Shown: positions 19,878 through 29,855, counted from the stretch's first letter. The stretch is DNA of 45,935 nt from Rhodanobacter sp. (GCA_004298505.1 SCRO01000103.1:1-45935), one strand, 5' to 3'. Numbers and translations are program-made. Notes: a model not told the origin generated them from the sequence alone.

Positions 19878-22800
19878 TCATTCCGGAGCGGATCGGGTGC
19901 GCGGCCGCCACGGTGACAGCCACTGCGCGTGGCCTGGATCGAGCAGCATCTCATACAGCCGGCCGGTAGTCTCCTGCCAGCTGAGCAGGCTGGGCGTAGC
20001 CGGTGTATCCGCTGCCAGGCGCGGCCGTGCGGTGGTGCTCGCCTGGCGCAGCGCCGCGACGAGGGTGGACACATCCTCGCCGTCGAAGTAGCTGGCAAAG
20101 GCCGACGATACCTCGCGGAACACCGGAATATCACGGGCGATCACCGGCAATCCATGGCGCGCCGCCTCGACCAGCGGCAAACCGAAACCCTCCCCGGCCG
20201 AAGCGGCAACCAGCGCGCGCACCCGACCGAAGATCAGCTCCAGGAACTCGTCGCTGGCCTGCTCCATCCAGATCAGGCCGGTTCCGGCCTGCGCGTGCGC
20301 GCGCATCCGCCTGGCCACGGCCTCGCACATCCAGCCCTGGCGCCCGATCACGACCAGAGTCGCCGCCACGCCGGCTGCCCACAGCTGTTCGAAGGCCTCC
20401 AGCACCAGCGCATGGCCCTTGCGCGGCTCGACCGTGCCGACCATCAGAAACGACGGCGACGCAGCCAGCCGCGCCAGCACCGATGTGGCATCCGCCGGCA
20501 AGCCCACGGTGGGCCGGGTCGAGGCCGGGTCGTTGCCGGGATAGAAATAGCCCAGCGGCAAGGCATCGTGCCGCACGGGCGGGTGGCCGTCATACCAGCG
20601 GCGCAGGTCGTCGGCAACGCAGCGGGAGATACACAACAGCCCGTCTGCGTGCGACCCTACGCAGCGCAGCCAACGCGCGTGCATCGGCGCGATGCCTTCC
20701 GGAAACCATTGCGGCTCGCGCACCGGCAACAAATCGTAGACCACAAACAGCATGCGCACGCCGCGCACCCGCCAGGCGTCGAGCAACGCCGTATTGGCTG
20801 GCAGGTCGTCGGCCACCCAATCCAGGCCGAGCAGGATATCGCCCAGGCGTGGCTGCGCCTCGCGCTCCGGCAACTCGACCGGTCGATGCCCCAGCACCTG
20901 CAGGCCGTAAGCCGTGGCGTGTACATAACGTCTACCCACGAGCTTGACCGGCTCGACCCGGTAGCGGTCCTGTCCCAGCGCCAGCAAGGCCGACAGCACG
21001 CCGCGCACGACCCGCTCGATCCCGGTATGCAGGCCGCTGCGCGCGGTGGCCGTCACGTCGACATACAGCTGTGGTCGATCCACCCGCGGCAGGTTTGCCG
21101 CCATGATGCGTTGCCATTCCTGCCGAGCCGGCCCCGATAACTCCGGGTCGGATGACTTGCGCCGAACGTCGGCCAGCAAGCGCCGTTCCACCGCCACCGG
21201 TGACCGGCGCACGAAGTGCTCGATGGCGTCCCGATACAACAAGGCCACTTTGGCGGGATGATGCTGGCCGATCAGGTCGAGCGCACCGGCGGTGAGCTCG
21301 GCGCGCCGCTGCGGATCCTGTCGCAGCGACTCAAGCGCATCCACCAGCTCGAGCTCGTCGAATCGATCGGAAACCGCGAGCACCGCCTGCGTCGGGAGTT
21401 CGTCAGCCGAGCCGTGGGTATTGACGATGAGCGGCCGGCCATGCGCCAGGGCATCGAAAATCGCCGCCGAGGTCTCGCCGCGCGAGTCGGTGCGCAATTG
21501 CACCACCATGTCGGCGGCGTCGAGATGGTCGGCATAGCTCTGCGCACTGACAAAGCCCGTGATGCGGATGCGCGAGCCCAGGCCGGACGCCGCGATTTGG
21601 CGGGTCAGCGCCTGTCCGTAGTCGCCGCCGTGATTCTCGCCGACGAACAGCAGATGGCAGCGGGCATCGCGGGCCAGGTCCGAGTGCAGCCAGGCCGACA
21701 GCAGGCGCTGGTTCAACTTGGTCGGCGCCAACATGCCGAAACTGCACACCACTAAGTCCCCGGGCTCGATGCCAAGCAGGCGTCGCGCCAAACCACGGTC
21801 GCCCCCGGCGCGTTGCCGGGGGAACGGCACCACGATCATCTTGTCGGCGGCCGCCGGGCCGTAATGCAGGCGCGCCTGCCGCACGGCATAGTGTGAATGC
21901 ACGATCACGCCGGTGGCCCGCTCGATCACGTCGCGATTGACCGGCAGCACTGCGAGAGTGGCGCCGCGCCCGTGCCGCAGTTCGTGCCGCAGGCCGGCAT
22001 AGCCGTGGCTGTCATACAGTACGCGCGAAAAGCTGTCCGGCTCGTCCGCCTCGTTCGCCATCCAGTTTCGCACTGAGCCCAGGCATGAGTCGTGCAACAT
22101 CACCACACCGGAATGCTGTTGCAGCATGCCGAACATGTGTGCATGGAACGGCGCATTACCGAAGTGGTAGAGGATCCGCTCCACCGCGCCTGCATGAGCC
22201 ATGAACCAAGGCAGCGACCGGATCGGGAAGTTGGCCGACACCCATGGATCAACCAGCTCGGGTTGGTCGATGACGACGTCGATATCGTAGTGGCAGGCCA
22301 GTTCGCGCAGCAGGCGCGCGCTGTAATCGGCGATGCCCGAGCGTACCGGTGGCAGCGGCGAGACGTAGAGCAGGCGCGGCCGCACGGGAACGCGCCGTTG
22401 CCCGGCCCTGTTGGCGCCGACATGGCCCTCGATGGCAGCCCATGCCTGGCGCGCACTGAGCGGCCACGTGAAGCGCCGCACCTGGATCGCCGCGTGCTCG
22501 CGCAGGCTGGCCAGAAACCCGCCGTCCGCGAGTGCTTCATGCAGCTTGGCCGCGATCGAGCTTCGGCTGCGCGGGTCGAACAGGGCGTCGGTACGACCGA
22601 TCACTTCCGGCAAACTGCTCGTGTTGGAGCCGATCACCGCGGCACCGCAGGCCATGGCCTCCAGCGCTGGCAACCCCAACCCTTCATGCAGCGAAGGCGC
22701 CACGAACACGGTGCAAGCGGAATACAACCTGGCCAGCTCGGTGTCCGCGAGCGACCCGGTGAAAACGAGCTGGTGCTCAGCCAGCCGGTGCTTGCGCCCG

Positions 22801-23630
22801 GCTTGGCGCAAGCGCTTTTGCGCGCTCTCGCTGCAGCGTCCCGCCAGCACCAGCTGATATGGCTCGCGCACACCACCCGGCAATTCCGCGAACGCCGCCA
22901 CCAGGGTCTCGACGTTCTTGTGTGCGTCATAGCCCCCCACATACAGCACAAAGGCGGACTGCAGCTGCCAGCGCTGTCGCCACTCGTCGCGGCATGCCGG
23001 GTCGAGTGGGATGGGGCGAAACACCGGATCGGCGGCACCGGAGATGACCGCGATGGCATCGTCCGGCACCTGCAGCCAGTCGCTGGCCTCGCGACGCGAC
23101 GACTCGGAAATGGCCAGCAGCAAGCCGCAGCGCTTGAGCAGGCCGAGGCGGCGGTAGTACCACTGACGGTAGCCGGCATCATGCAGATGATGGGCCGGGT
23201 TCAGCAGCGGAATCAGGTCGTACAGCGTGGCCACGTGGCGACCATCTTCACCGCCATCGCCCAGGGTCACGATCGAATCGTCACCCCAACCCTCGAACAT
23301 GCTGCTGTGCCAGATGCAATCGGCGCGCAGGCCGGCCAGCAGGGTGGCCTGCGCCGCCGCGGCAAGGTGCATGCGCTGGTGATTTTGCGGATGACAACCG
23401 GCGATACCTGATGGCAACGCGTTGACGACGATCCGCTCGCGCGGGATCAATCCGGCAAATTGTGCGAGCAGGCTGGCGGAAGATTCATCCTGACAACCGT
23501 TCAGCATCAGCCACAACTCGTGGTCAGCAGCCTCCGCCGCAAACGCCTTGGCCATCGACAAGGTGTAACGGCCGATGCCGCGCAGGCGGCTATGCGACTG
23601 CGCCCCCTGCAGATCCAGCACGATCCTCAT
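19878..23630 (-). CDS. Large glycosyltransferase with three transferase modules
   Basis: 1250 aa from the ATG at 23630 (MRIVLDLQGAQSHSRLRGIG). Module 1 (about 1-390) is a GT4 enzyme with LYVGGYDAHKNVETL and the E-x7-E donor site in SLHEGLGLPALEAMACGAAV. Module 2 (about 410-790) starts RLLYVSPLPPVRSGIADYSA and has ALAHGRPLIVNTHGSADEL. Module 3 (about 850-1240) starts LYVDVTATARSGLHTGIERV and has LMVGTVEPRKGHALVLEAFE and ASAGEGFGLPLVEAARHGLP. Multi-module transferases of this size polymerise mannan- or rhamnan-type O-antigens, with different modules making different linkages (WbdA-like). With gmd/rmd downstream, a D-rhamnose polymer is the best guess. Module 2 lacks an obvious E-x7-E and may use another site or be structural. 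Confidence 0.88.
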   Translation of the reverse strand: MRIVLDLQGAQSHSRLRGIGRYTLSMAKAFAAEAADHELWLMLNGCQDESSASLLAQFAGLIPRERIVVNALPSGIAGCHPQNHQRMHLAAAAQATLLAGLRADCIWHSSMFEGWGDDSIVTLGDGGEDGRHVATLYDLIPLLNPAHHLHDAGYRQWYYRRLGLLKRCGLLLAISESSRREASDWLQVPDDAIAVISGAADPVFRPIPLDPACRDEWRQRWQLQSAFVLYVGGYDAHKNVETLVAAFAELPGGVREPYQLVLAGRCSESAQKRLRQAGRKHRLAEHQLVFTGSLADTELARLYSACTVFVAPSLHEGLGLPALEAMACGAAVIGSNTSSLPEVIGRTDALFDPRSRSSIAAKLHEALADGGFLASLREHAAIQVRRFTWPLSARQAWAAIEGHVGANRAGQRRVPVRPRLLYVSPLPPVRSGIADYSARLLRELACHYDIDVVIDQPELVDPWVSANFPIRSLPWFMAHAGAVERILYHFGNAPFHAHMFGMLQQHSGVVMLHDSCLGSVRNWMANEADEPDSFSRVLYDSHGYAGLRHELRHGRGATLAVLPVNRDVIERATGVIVHSHYAVRQARLHYGPAAADKMIVVPFPRQRAGGDRGLARRLLGIEPGDLVVCSFGMLAPTKLNQRLLSAWLHSDLARDARCHLLFVGENHGGDYGQALTRQIAASGLGSRIRITGFVSAQSYADHLDAADMVVQLRTDSRGETSAAIFDALAHGRPLIVNTHGSADELPTQAVLAVSDRFDELELVDALESLRQDPQRRAELTAGALDLIGQHHPAKVALLYRDAIEHFVRRSPVAVERRLLADVRRKSSDPELSGPARQEWQRIMAANLPRVDRPQLYVDVTATARSGLHTGIERVVRGVLSALLALGQDRYRVEPVKLVGRRYVHATAYGLQVLGHRPVELPEREAQPRLGDILLGLDWVADDLPANTALLDAWRVRGVRMLFVVYDLLPVREPQWFPEGIAPMHARWLRCVGSHADGLLCISRCVADDLRRWYDGHPPVRHDALPLGYFYPGNDPASTRPTVGLPADATSVLARLAASPSFLMVGTVEPRKGHALVLEAFEQLWAAGVAATLVVIGRQGWMCEAVARRMRAHAQAGTGLIWMEQASDEFLELIFGRVRALVAASAGEGFGLPLVEAARHGLPVIARDIPVFREVSSAFASYFDGEDVSTLVAALRQASTTARPRLAADTPATPSLLSWQETTGRLYEMLLDPGHAQWLSPWRPRTRSAPE

Positions 23631-23711
23631 CGGGACGCCTCGCATGCCTGAGCGCACCGGTGGCTCGTCCCCGGCGTCGACCCGACCGGAACCCAGCGGC
23701 AGCGGAGTGGC

Positions 23712-24212
23712 TCAACCACGAGGGTAAAGCCTCGAGCGCAGACGCCGGTGCAAGCCAGGTACCGTGCGCGCCACGATGCCCGCTACCCGGCGCAGCCACG
23801 GCACGCGCAACATGGCCCGCAACAGGTTGCCCACGCCTCTTCGGCACGCCGACACCGAAGCGGACAGGCTGCGCAGCGGGCGCGTCAGGCGCCAGGAACG
23901 ACTGCCCAGGAAGGATGCGCGCATGGCGGCATGTTCACGCGCCAGGTCGTCCAGCCGGCGGCCGAGTTTCACGCGGGCCCGATCGACCTCCCAGATTCGC
24001 TGCAACTGACTGTCGCTGGCCAGCAGCAGTTCGCGATACTCAACCTGCACAGCGTTCATGCGCTCACGCAAGACCGAGAGGTCGTGCTCGAGTTGGACCA
24101 GTCGGGTCAACCGCGCATCCGCCAACGCGCGCCAGTCGACTACACCTGGTGGCGTGCCCGGCGCAGACCGGTCGGTCTGAGCGTGCGCCATGCTGGCATT
24201 TCTGTTCGTCAT
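23712..24212 (-). CDS. Small coiled-coil protein of the polysaccharide cluster
   Basis: 166 aa from the ATG at 24212, with AGGA 5 nt upstream. Residues ~30-105 form a heptad-rich helix (RLTRLVQLEHDLSVLRERMN, RRLDDLAREHAAM). It is followed by GSRSWRLTRPLRSLSA and a strongly basic, amphipathic C-terminus (RRVAGIVARTVPGLHRRLRS). The SWRLTxPLR motif is common beside coiled coils at the ends of O-antigen glycosyltransferases and probably marks a membrane-associated helix. No enzymatic motif is present. It sits between two glycosyltransferases on the same strand and may be a scaffold or a detached module of one of them. Confidence 0.65.
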   Translation of the reverse strand: MTNRNASMAHAQTDRSAPGTPPGVVDWRALADARLTRLVQLEHDLSVLRERMNAVQVEYRELLLASDSQLQRIWEVDRARVKLGRRLDDLAREHAAMRASFLGSRSWRLTRPLRSLSASVSACRRGVGNLLRAMLRVPWLRRVAGIVARTVPGLHRRLRSRLYPRG

Positions 24213-24284
24213 ACGGTCCTTTCATCCATTGCCGTGTTGCCCCCGCGGCGCCCCAATTGCAGCCGTGGGCTGATCGTTGATGGC

Positions 24285-25796
24285 TTACACCAGGCCTTCC
24301 GGTACGCTCCGTGGCCGGGCCTGCTCGACCGGTTCGCAATCCGGCAGCGGCAGCCGCGCGGCCAATACCTTCATGCAAGCTTCGACCGAAAAATCACGTG
24401 CCATGTCGCGCTTCGCCTGTGCACCCAGCCGGCTCGCCAGGCTACGATCCTGGTGCAGCGCCCGCATGTGCCGGGCCGCATGTCCGGGGTCGGGATCGGC
24501 CCACTGTTGCCCTTCCCCGTGAGGATAATCTCCCGGCTGCACGGCAATCATCCGATAGTCGACCAGGCAGCTGTTGTCTGCCGTCATGAACTCCATGTTT
24601 CCGGAGTACGCGGTCGCCACCACCGGCTTGCCTATGCACATGGCTTCGGCCATGCCCAGACCGAAGCCTTCGCAGCGGTGCAGCGAAACATACACATCGA
24701 TGCAACGATGCAGTGCCTGCAGATCGGCGCGCTCAAGCAGGTCGTCGCGCACGACGATGCGCTTGTCGGCAGCGGCCAGGGCGAACAACTGCATAAGCAA
24801 GGCGAGATGACGATCCCCATTGCTGGACTTGATCAGCAAGGCGACCTTCTCATCCCCGCGCGGGAATGCCTGTCGAAACGCCTCGATGACCGCGCCGGGG
24901 TTCTTTCTGACGATCGACGAGTTGAAGTCAAACGAGCAAAAAAACACGTAATCGTCCTCGCGCAGGCCGAAATGCCGGCGTTGCAGGCCGCTGTCGTCGC
25001 CCATGACCAGCGGCAGCGGCACCCGCGTCACCGGCTTGTCGCAGACCTTGCGCACGGCCTGTTCGACGAAGGCCGACGAGACCATGATTTCGTCGACGTG
25101 GTCGAGCGCGGCAAGCCAGCCTTGCGGGAAGGTCTCCAACTCCCAGAACCAGTAGCCGATCAGGCGACCCGTAGCCGGGGCATGGCGCGCGATGCCGGGC
25201 AGCGCCTCCTCCCAGTGATCCGGGTTGATGAAGATCAGGTTCCACGCGAACGACGAGGTCACGCCCATGTATGGACCCAGCGTGGTGTCAAGCCGGGCGT
25301 GGGGGATATCGATGTCCACATCGTGCAAGGCCACGGCATGACCGGCGGCCAGCAACGCATGGGCATATAGCCGCGCGCATTCACCCAGGCCCATCCAGCG
25401 TGAAAAGTATCCGTACATATTGACCCCGTCGGGTGGGGCATCCCTCCGGGTTCTTGCAGCCGCCGCTGCCACGGCGACGGCTGGCGTGCTTCGCCTGTGC
25501 CAGTCCGGCGTGCGAGGAAAACCGAGATCCTGTCGCACCGGCTTCTCGATCGCGCCCAGTATCCATTGCCGCACCGCGGGCGGAAAGCCGTGACGCACCG
25601 CTGCAAGGCGGGGGCTCAGCAGCGCGCGAAGGATGAACCTTCGTGCCACCGGACGAAACGTTTTCAGGAAGGGAACGGGCACACCCACCTCGGACAAGAA
25701 AGAACTCAGCGCAACGTCTGTGCTTCCTGACGCCAGGTCCCTGGCCAACGCCTCACCGTCGTCCGCTCCAACCCACCAGCAGAGGTGTGGCAACAA
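24285..25796 (-). CDS. Glycosyltransferase (GT4-like), start uncertain
   Basis: The transferase core begins at about 25424 (VNMYGYFSRWMGLGECARL). It has IGYWFWELETFPQGWLAALD, DYVFFCSFDFNSSIVRKNPG and the donor site SLHRCEGFGLGMAEAMCIGK. Upstream, ~120 residues remain protein-like (FLKTFRPVARRFILRALLSP, QWILGAIEKPVRQDLGFPRT) but contain no ATG. The frame is open to beyond the rmlB start, which it cannot share sensibly. The TTG at 25796 is given as a plausible start; an ATG at 25424 would leave only the core. It is probably the promoter-proximal gene of the minus-strand gmd-rmd unit, divergent from rmlB. The acceptor is unknown. Confidence 0.78.
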   Translation of the reverse strand: MLPHLCWWVGADDGEALARDLASGSTDVALSSFLSEVGVPVPFLKTFRPVARRFILRALLSPRLAAVRHGFPPAVRQWILGAIEKPVRQDLGFPRTPDWHRRSTPAVAVAAAAARTRRDAPPDGVNMYGYFSRWMGLGECARLYAHALLAAGHAVALHDVDIDIPHARLDTTLGPYMGVTSSFAWNLIFINPDHWEEALPGIARHAPATGRLIGYWFWELETFPQGWLAALDHVDEIMVSSAFVEQAVRKVCDKPVTRVPLPLVMGDDSGLQRRHFGLREDDYVFFCSFDFNSSIVRKNPGAVIEAFRQAFPRGDEKVALLIKSSNGDRHLALLMQLFALAAADKRIVVRDDLLERADLQALHRCIDVYVSLHRCEGFGLGMAEAMCIGKPVVATAYSGNMEFMTADNSCLVDYRMIAVQPGDYPHGEGQQWADPDPGHAARHMRALHQDRSLASRLGAQAKRDMARDFSVEACMKVLAARLPLPDCEPVEQARPRSVPEGLV

Positions 25797-25893
25797 TGCC
25801 CGGCATGAACGGACTCCGCAAGCCCGCCCCAGCGGCCTGACCCGGTGCGACGCGGCTTGTGGCAAAATAAGCCGATTAACCTTGGAGAGTTGC
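25797..25893. promoter_or_regulatory. Divergent control region upstream of rmlB
   Basis: Only ~97 bp separate the rmlB ATG from the chosen start of the minus-strand glycosyltransferase, so promoters for both directions should lie here. An AT-richer stretch (TGTGGCAAAATAAGCCGATT) stands out 24-50 bp upstream of rmlB. GGAGAG 5 nt before the ATG is the rmlB ribosome site. No clear -35/-10 pair was found. Confidence 0.4.
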
Positions 25894-26943
25894 ATGCAGA
25901 CGTTGCTGGTCACCGGCGGAGCCGGTTTCATTGGCGCCAATTTCGTGTTGCAGGCGGTTACCGATGGCTTGCGCGTTGTCAATCTGGACAAGCTGACCTA
26001 CGCCGGCAACCTGGATACCTTGGCCGCGCTGCGGGGCAACGACCGGCACGTATTCGTGCACGGCGATATCGGCGACCGCACACGCGTGGCTCAGCTGCTG
26101 GCCGAGCACCGGCCCGATGCGATCGTCAATTTCGCCGCCGAGTCGCATGTCGACCGCTCGATCGACGGCCCCGCCGAGTTCGTGCAGACCAACGTGGTCG
26201 GCACCCTGGGCCTGCTTGAATGCGCCCGCGACTATTGGCGTGGGCTGGAAGGGGCGGCGCGCGACAACTTCCGCTTCCTGCATGTGTCGACCGATGAGGT
26301 ATACGGCTCGCTGGGCGCCGCGGGCAAGTTCACCGAGACCACGCCGTACGCCCCGAACTCGCCCTACTCCGCGTCGAAGGCCGCCTCCGACCACCTGGTG
26401 CGGGCGTTCCACCACACCTACGCCCTGCCGGTGCTGACCACCAACTGCTCGAACAACTACGGCCCGTACCAGTTTCCCGAGAAACTGATCCCGCTGGTGA
26501 TCGCCAAGGCGCTGGCCGGCGAAGCGTTGCCGGTGTATGGCGACGGCCGGAACATCCGCGACTGGCTGTTCGTCGGTGACCACTGCAGCGCGATCCGCCG
26601 CGTGCTCGAGGCCGGCCGCGTGGGCGAAACCTACAACGTGGGCGGCAACGCCGAGCGCGAGAACCTCGCCGTGGTGAAGACGATCTGCGGCCTGCTCGAC
26701 GCACGGCGGCCGCTGGCCGGCGGCCAGCCGCGCGAAGCGCTGATCACCTATGTGAAGGATCGCCCCGGCCACGACCGGCGCTATGCGATCGACTCCGGCA
26801 AGTTGCAGGAAGAACTCGGCTGGCAACCTACGCACACCTTCGAAAGCGGCATCGCGCAGACCGTGGACTGGTATCTTGCGCACCAAGCGTGGGTGCAACG
26901 CGTGCTCGACGGCAGCTACCGCATGCAGCGGCTCGGCGCATGA
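25894..26943 (+). CDS. rmlB: dTDP-glucose 4,6-dehydratase
   Basis: 349 aa from the ATG at 25894 ([20 protein letters not shown]), the standard RmlB N-terminus, with GGAG just upstream; the frame is open further 5' but without family sequence. Key features: the NAD motif GGAGFIG, the active-site Thr-Asp-Glu in [10 protein letters not shown], Tyr-Lys in [33 protein letters not shown] and [15 protein letters not shown]. It forms dTDP-4-keto-6-deoxyglucose, the second step to dTDP-L-rhamnose. It is the first gene of rmlBACD and overlaps rmlA by ATGA. Confidence 0.96.
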   Translation: MQTLLVTGGAGFIGANFVLQAVTDGLRVVNLDKLTYAGNLDTLAALRGNDRHVFVHGDIGDRTRVAQLLAEHRPDAIVNFAAESHVDRSIDGPAEFVQTNVVGTLGLLECARDYWRGLEGAARDNFRFLHVSTDEVYGSLGAAGKFTETTPYAPNSPYSASKAASDHLVRAFHHTYALPVLTTNCSNNYGPYQFPEKLIPLVIAKALAGEALPVYGDGRNIRDWLFVGDHCSAIRRVLEAGRVGETYNVGGNAERENLAVVKTICGLLDARRPLAGGQPREALITYVKDRPGHDRRYAIDSGKLQEELGWQPTHTFESGIAQTVDWYLAHQAWVQRVLDGSYRMQRLGA

Positions 26944-27827
26944 GCGCACAGAAGGGCATCATCCTCGCCGGGGGTTCCGGCACCCGGCTGCATCCGATCA
27001 CCCGTGCGATCAGCAAGCAGCTTTTGCCGGTGTACGACAAGCCGATGGTCTATTACCCGCTGGCCACGCTGATGCTGGCCGGTATCCGCGAGGTGTTGTT
27101 GATCAACACGCCGCACGAGCAGGAAATGTTCCAACGCCTGCTCGGCGACGGCTCGCAGTGGGGCATCGACATCCACTACGCGGTACAACCCTCGCCGGAT
27201 GGCCTGGCCCAGGCGTTCACCATCGGCCGCGACTTTGTCGACGGCAAGCCCAGTTGCCTGGTGCTGGGCGACAACATTTTCTATGGCCACGGCTTCACCG
27301 AACGACTCAAGCGCGCCGCCGCGCGCGAACGCGGCGCTACCGTGTTCGGCTATTGGGTGAAGGACCCCGAGCGCTACGGCGTGGCCGAGTTCGACGCCAC
27401 CGGCAAGGTGATCGGGCTGGAGGAAAAGCCCGCCGCGCCGAAGTCGCACTACGCCGTCACCGGCCTGTATTTCTACGACGAGCGGGTCTGCGACTACGCC
27501 GCGGCACTGCAACCCTCGCCACGCGGTGAGCTGGAGATCACCGATCTCAACCACTGCTATCTCGACGACGGCTCGCTGCAGCTGGAGCAACTCGGCCGCG
27601 GCTTCGCCTGGCTCGACACCGGCACGCACGAATCGCTGATGGAAGCGGGTAACTACATCCAGACGATCGAGAACCGGCAGGGCCTGAAAGTGTGCTGCCC
27701 GGAGGAGATCGCCCACTTCAACGGCTGGATCGACGACGAACAACTGCTGCGCCTGGCCGAACCGCTGGCCAAGACCGGCTACGGCCAATACCTGCAGCAC
27801 CTGGTGCGCGAGGGCCACGCCCGATGA
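26940..27827 (+). CDS. rmlA: Glucose-1-phosphate thymidylyltransferase
   Basis: 295 aa from the ATG at 26940, sharing ATGA with the rmlB stop. The nucleotide-binding loop is [20 protein letters not shown], followed by [15 protein letters not shown], the sugar/metal region [12 protein letters not shown] and [19 protein letters not shown]; the C-terminal part has [18 protein letters not shown]. These are hallmarks of RmlA, which makes dTDP-glucose from dTTP and glucose-1-phosphate and is normally feedback-inhibited by dTDP-L-rhamnose. It is coupled on both sides by 4-nt overlaps, which suggests tightly balanced synthesis of the pathway enzymes. Confidence 0.96.
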   Translation: MSAQKGIILAGGSGTRLHPITRAISKQLLPVYDKPMVYYPLATLMLAGIREVLLINTPHEQEMFQRLLGDGSQWGIDIHYAVQPSPDGLAQAFTIGRDFVDGKPSCLVLGDNIFYGHGFTERLKRAAARERGATVFGYWVKDPERYGVAEFDATGKVIGLEEKPAAPKSHYAVTGLYFYDERVCDYAAALQPSPRGELEITDLNHCYLDDGSLQLEQLGRGFAWLDTGTHESLMEAGNYIQTIENRQGLKVCCPEEIAHFNGWIDDEQLLRLAEPLAKTGYGQYLQHLVREGHAR

Positions 27828-28381
27828 AGGTGATCGAGACCGCGCTGCCGGGTGCGCTGATCCTCGAGCCGCAGGTGTTCGGCGACGCCCGCGGCTTTTT
27901 CTACGAGAGCTACAACCAGGCGAAGTACCGCGCCGTCGGTATCGACCACCACTTCGTGCAATCCAATGTTTCGCGCTCGGCGCGTGGTGTGCTGCGCGGC
28001 TTGCATTACCAGTGGCCAAACCCGCAGGGCAAATTGGTCAGTGTGCTCGAAGGTGAGGTCTACGATGTGGCGGTGGATATCCGCCACGGCTCGCCCATGT
28101 TCGGCCAGTCGGCGGGCGTGATGTTGACGGCCGCCAACCATCGGCATCTCTGGATTCCCGAAGGTTTCGCGCACGGCTTCTGCGTGGTGTCTGAATTCGC
28201 CACCTTCACCTACCAGTGCACGGCACTTTACGATCCGAAGGCGGATGCCGGCATCCGCTGGAACGATGCCGCGCTGGGCATCGACTGGCCGGTCAGCGAC
28301 CCGTTGCTGTCGGACAAGGACGGCAAGACGCCGCTGCTCGAAGACGTGCCGCCGGAGCGGTTACCGGTCTACGTACGGTGA
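27824..28381 (+). CDS. rmlC: dTDP-4-dehydrorhamnose 3,5-epimerase
   Basis: 185 aa from the ATG at 27824, with an ATGA overlap with rmlA. A cupin enzyme with the usual RmlC blocks: [38 protein letters not shown] (catalytic His in RGLHYQ), [20 protein letters not shown] and [15 protein letters not shown], plus the C-terminal [15 protein letters not shown]. It epimerises C3 and C5 of the 4-keto-6-deoxy sugar. Normal length, no anomalies. Confidence 0.96.
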   Translation: MKVIETALPGALILEPQVFGDARGFFYESYNQAKYRAVGIDHHFVQSNVSRSARGVLRGLHYQWPNPQGKLVSVLEGEVYDVAVDIRHGSPMFGQSAGVMLTAANHRHLWIPEGFAHGFCVVSEFATFTYQCTALYDPKADAGIRWNDAALGIDWPVSDPLLSDKDGKTPLLEDVPPERLPVYVR

Positions 28382-29322
28382 GAACCCTGCTGCTCGGCGC
28401 CAACGGCCAACTTGGTCGTACCTTTCTGGAGCACGGCGGCCTGGCCACGCGAGGCAATCTGGTGGCGGCCAGTCGCGACGGCGTGTTGACTGGTGGCGGA
28501 CAAGGCGAGATCGCCGACCTGTCGAACCCCGAGTCGCTGCCCGCCCTGCTCGACCGCGTGCTGCCGGACGTGATCGTGAACGCTGCCGCCTACACCGCGG
28601 TCGACCGGGCCGAGCAGGAAGAGGCGCTGGCCACCCGCGTCAACGGCGAGGCGGTCGGGGTGATCGGTCGCTGGGCCGCGGCGCATGGCGCGCTGGGGAT
28701 CCACTACTCCACCGACTACGTCTTCGACGGGCGCCAATCGCAACCCTACGCGGTGGATGCGCCGACCGCACCACTGGGTGCGTACGGGCGCAGCAAACTG
28801 GCTGGCGAACAGGCACTCAAGGCCAGCGGCGCTGATCACCTGATTTTCCGCACCGCCTGGGTGTATGCCGCGCACGGAAACAATTTCCTGCGCACCATGC
28901 TGCGCCTGGGCGCCGAGCGCGACGAGCTGCGCGTGGTGGCCGACCAGCACGGCGCACCCACCGACACCGGCCTGATCGTGGCGGCCAGCCTGGCGGCGCT
29001 CGATGGCTGGCAGCGAGCGAACGCCACGCAACGCAAACAACTCCAGGGCACGCATCACCTGGTCGCCAGTGGCGCGACCAGTTGGCATGATTTCGCCACT
29101 GTCATCTTCGCGCAGGCCGTCGCTCGCGGGCTGCTCGCCCGCGCCCCGCGAGTGCTGCCGATCGCCACCGCCGATTACCCGACTCCGGCGCAGCGCCCGG
29201 CATGGTCGCTGCTGGACAATCACGGCTTCCAGAAAATGTTCGGATTCCCCCTGCCCGATTGGCGCGAAGGACTGAGCCACGTGCTCACCGATCTCGCCCG
29301 ACAATCCCCCAACCAAGCGTAG
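28378..29322 (+). CDS. rmlD: dTDP-4-dehydrorhamnose reductase
   Basis: 314 aa from a GTG at 28378 that shares GTGA with the rmlC stop. N-terminus [20 protein letters not shown] with the NADPH motif GANGQLG; VNAAAYTAVDRAEQE; STDYVFDG; active-site Tyr-Lys in YGRSKLAGEQAL; C-terminal PRVLPIATADYPTPAQRPAW. It catalyses the last step to dTDP-L-rhamnose. The TAG stop (29320-29322) lies inside the left arm of a long hairpin, so the gene ends directly in a REP-like element that may also stop transcription. Confidence 0.95.
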   Translation: MRTLLLGANGQLGRTFLEHGGLATRGNLVAASRDGVLTGGGQGEIADLSNPESLPALLDRVLPDVIVNAAAYTAVDRAEQEEALATRVNGEAVGVIGRWAAAHGALGIHYSTDYVFDGRQSQPYAVDAPTAPLGAYGRSKLAGEQALKASGADHLIFRTAWVYAAHGNNFLRTMLRLGAERDELRVVADQHGAPTDTGLIVAASLAALDGWQRANATQRKQLQGTHHLVASGATSWHDFATVIFAQAVARGLLARAPRVLPIATADYPTPAQRPAWSLLDNHGFQKMFGFPLPDWREGLSHVLTDLARQSPNQA

Positions 29323-29396
29323 GAGCCCACTCGCTGGCGATGCTTTTTGTTCGGGATTCGGGATTCGAAAAAGCATCGCCCGCGAGCGGGCTCTAC
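29319..29396. repeat. REP-like hairpin, left copy
   Basis: The arms GTAGGAGCCCACTCGC...TGGCGATGCTTTTT and AAAAAGCATCGCC...GCGAGCGGGCTCTAC pair over almost the whole length. The loop contains GTTCGGGATTCGGGATTC. The motif GGGATTCGGGAT and the outer arms recur at 30738-30856. It covers the rmlD stop codon and ends in an RNA hairpin that could act as a terminator. Confidence 0.75.
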
Positions 29397-29549
29397 AGGA
29401 TATCGCGGCTGATCGACAGCAGAGCGGCGGGCACTGCCCGCCCTGCGCGACGGGGAAATGCGGCGTAATCCAATCAAACACGCCACTTGGAATGAGCTCA
29501 AACCAGCCATTCCGGTCCAAAACCAGCCGCCGGCAAATTTGTCTGGTAG

Positions 29550-29855
29550 TCAGAGCTTCAGGTCAGAATGCGAGCCGATGCGTTCGAGGCGCAGGATCTG
29601 CAGATCCTTGTGGCCTTTCCCCTTGTCGACCGGCTTCGCGTAGATCAGCACCAGATCAGGGTGTATGTGGATGTCGCCGGCAGCGCCCCAGTTCCTTGTC
29701 AACGCATGCTCCCGATAGTGCTCAGGCAGTTGGCTGTCGCTTGCCAGAAGCGTGATCGCCGCGCGCAGGTCAGCATCGAGCGTCTTTGCGTGGGAACCCT
29801 TCAATTCGCGCTTGTAGTCCGTCTTGAACTGGGACGATCGCTTAATCGTCCGCAT
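29550..29855 (-). CDS. yafQ: YafQ-type mRNA interferase toxin (RelE/ParE superfamily)
   Basis: 101 aa, full length for YafQ. It reads MRTIKRSSQFKTDYKREL, then DADLRAAITLLASDSQLPEH, DIHIHPDLVLIYAK and ends RIGSHSDLKL. In E. coli YafQ, as I recall it, catalysis uses His50, His63, Asp67, Trp68, His87 and Phe91. The His and Asp positions have counterparts here, but Trp68 is replaced by Leu (HPDLVL) and Phe91 appears as Lys in SHSDLKL. The enzyme may therefore be weak. The ATG overlaps the end of an antitoxin remnant by 14 nt, as in normal TA operons, but no complete antitoxin gene fits upstream. Confidence 0.82.
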   Translation of the reverse strand: MRTIKRSSQFKTDYKRELKGSHAKTLDADLRAAITLLASDSQLPEHYREHALTRNWGAAGDIHIHPDLVLIYAKPVDKGKGHKDLQILRLERIGSHSDLKL

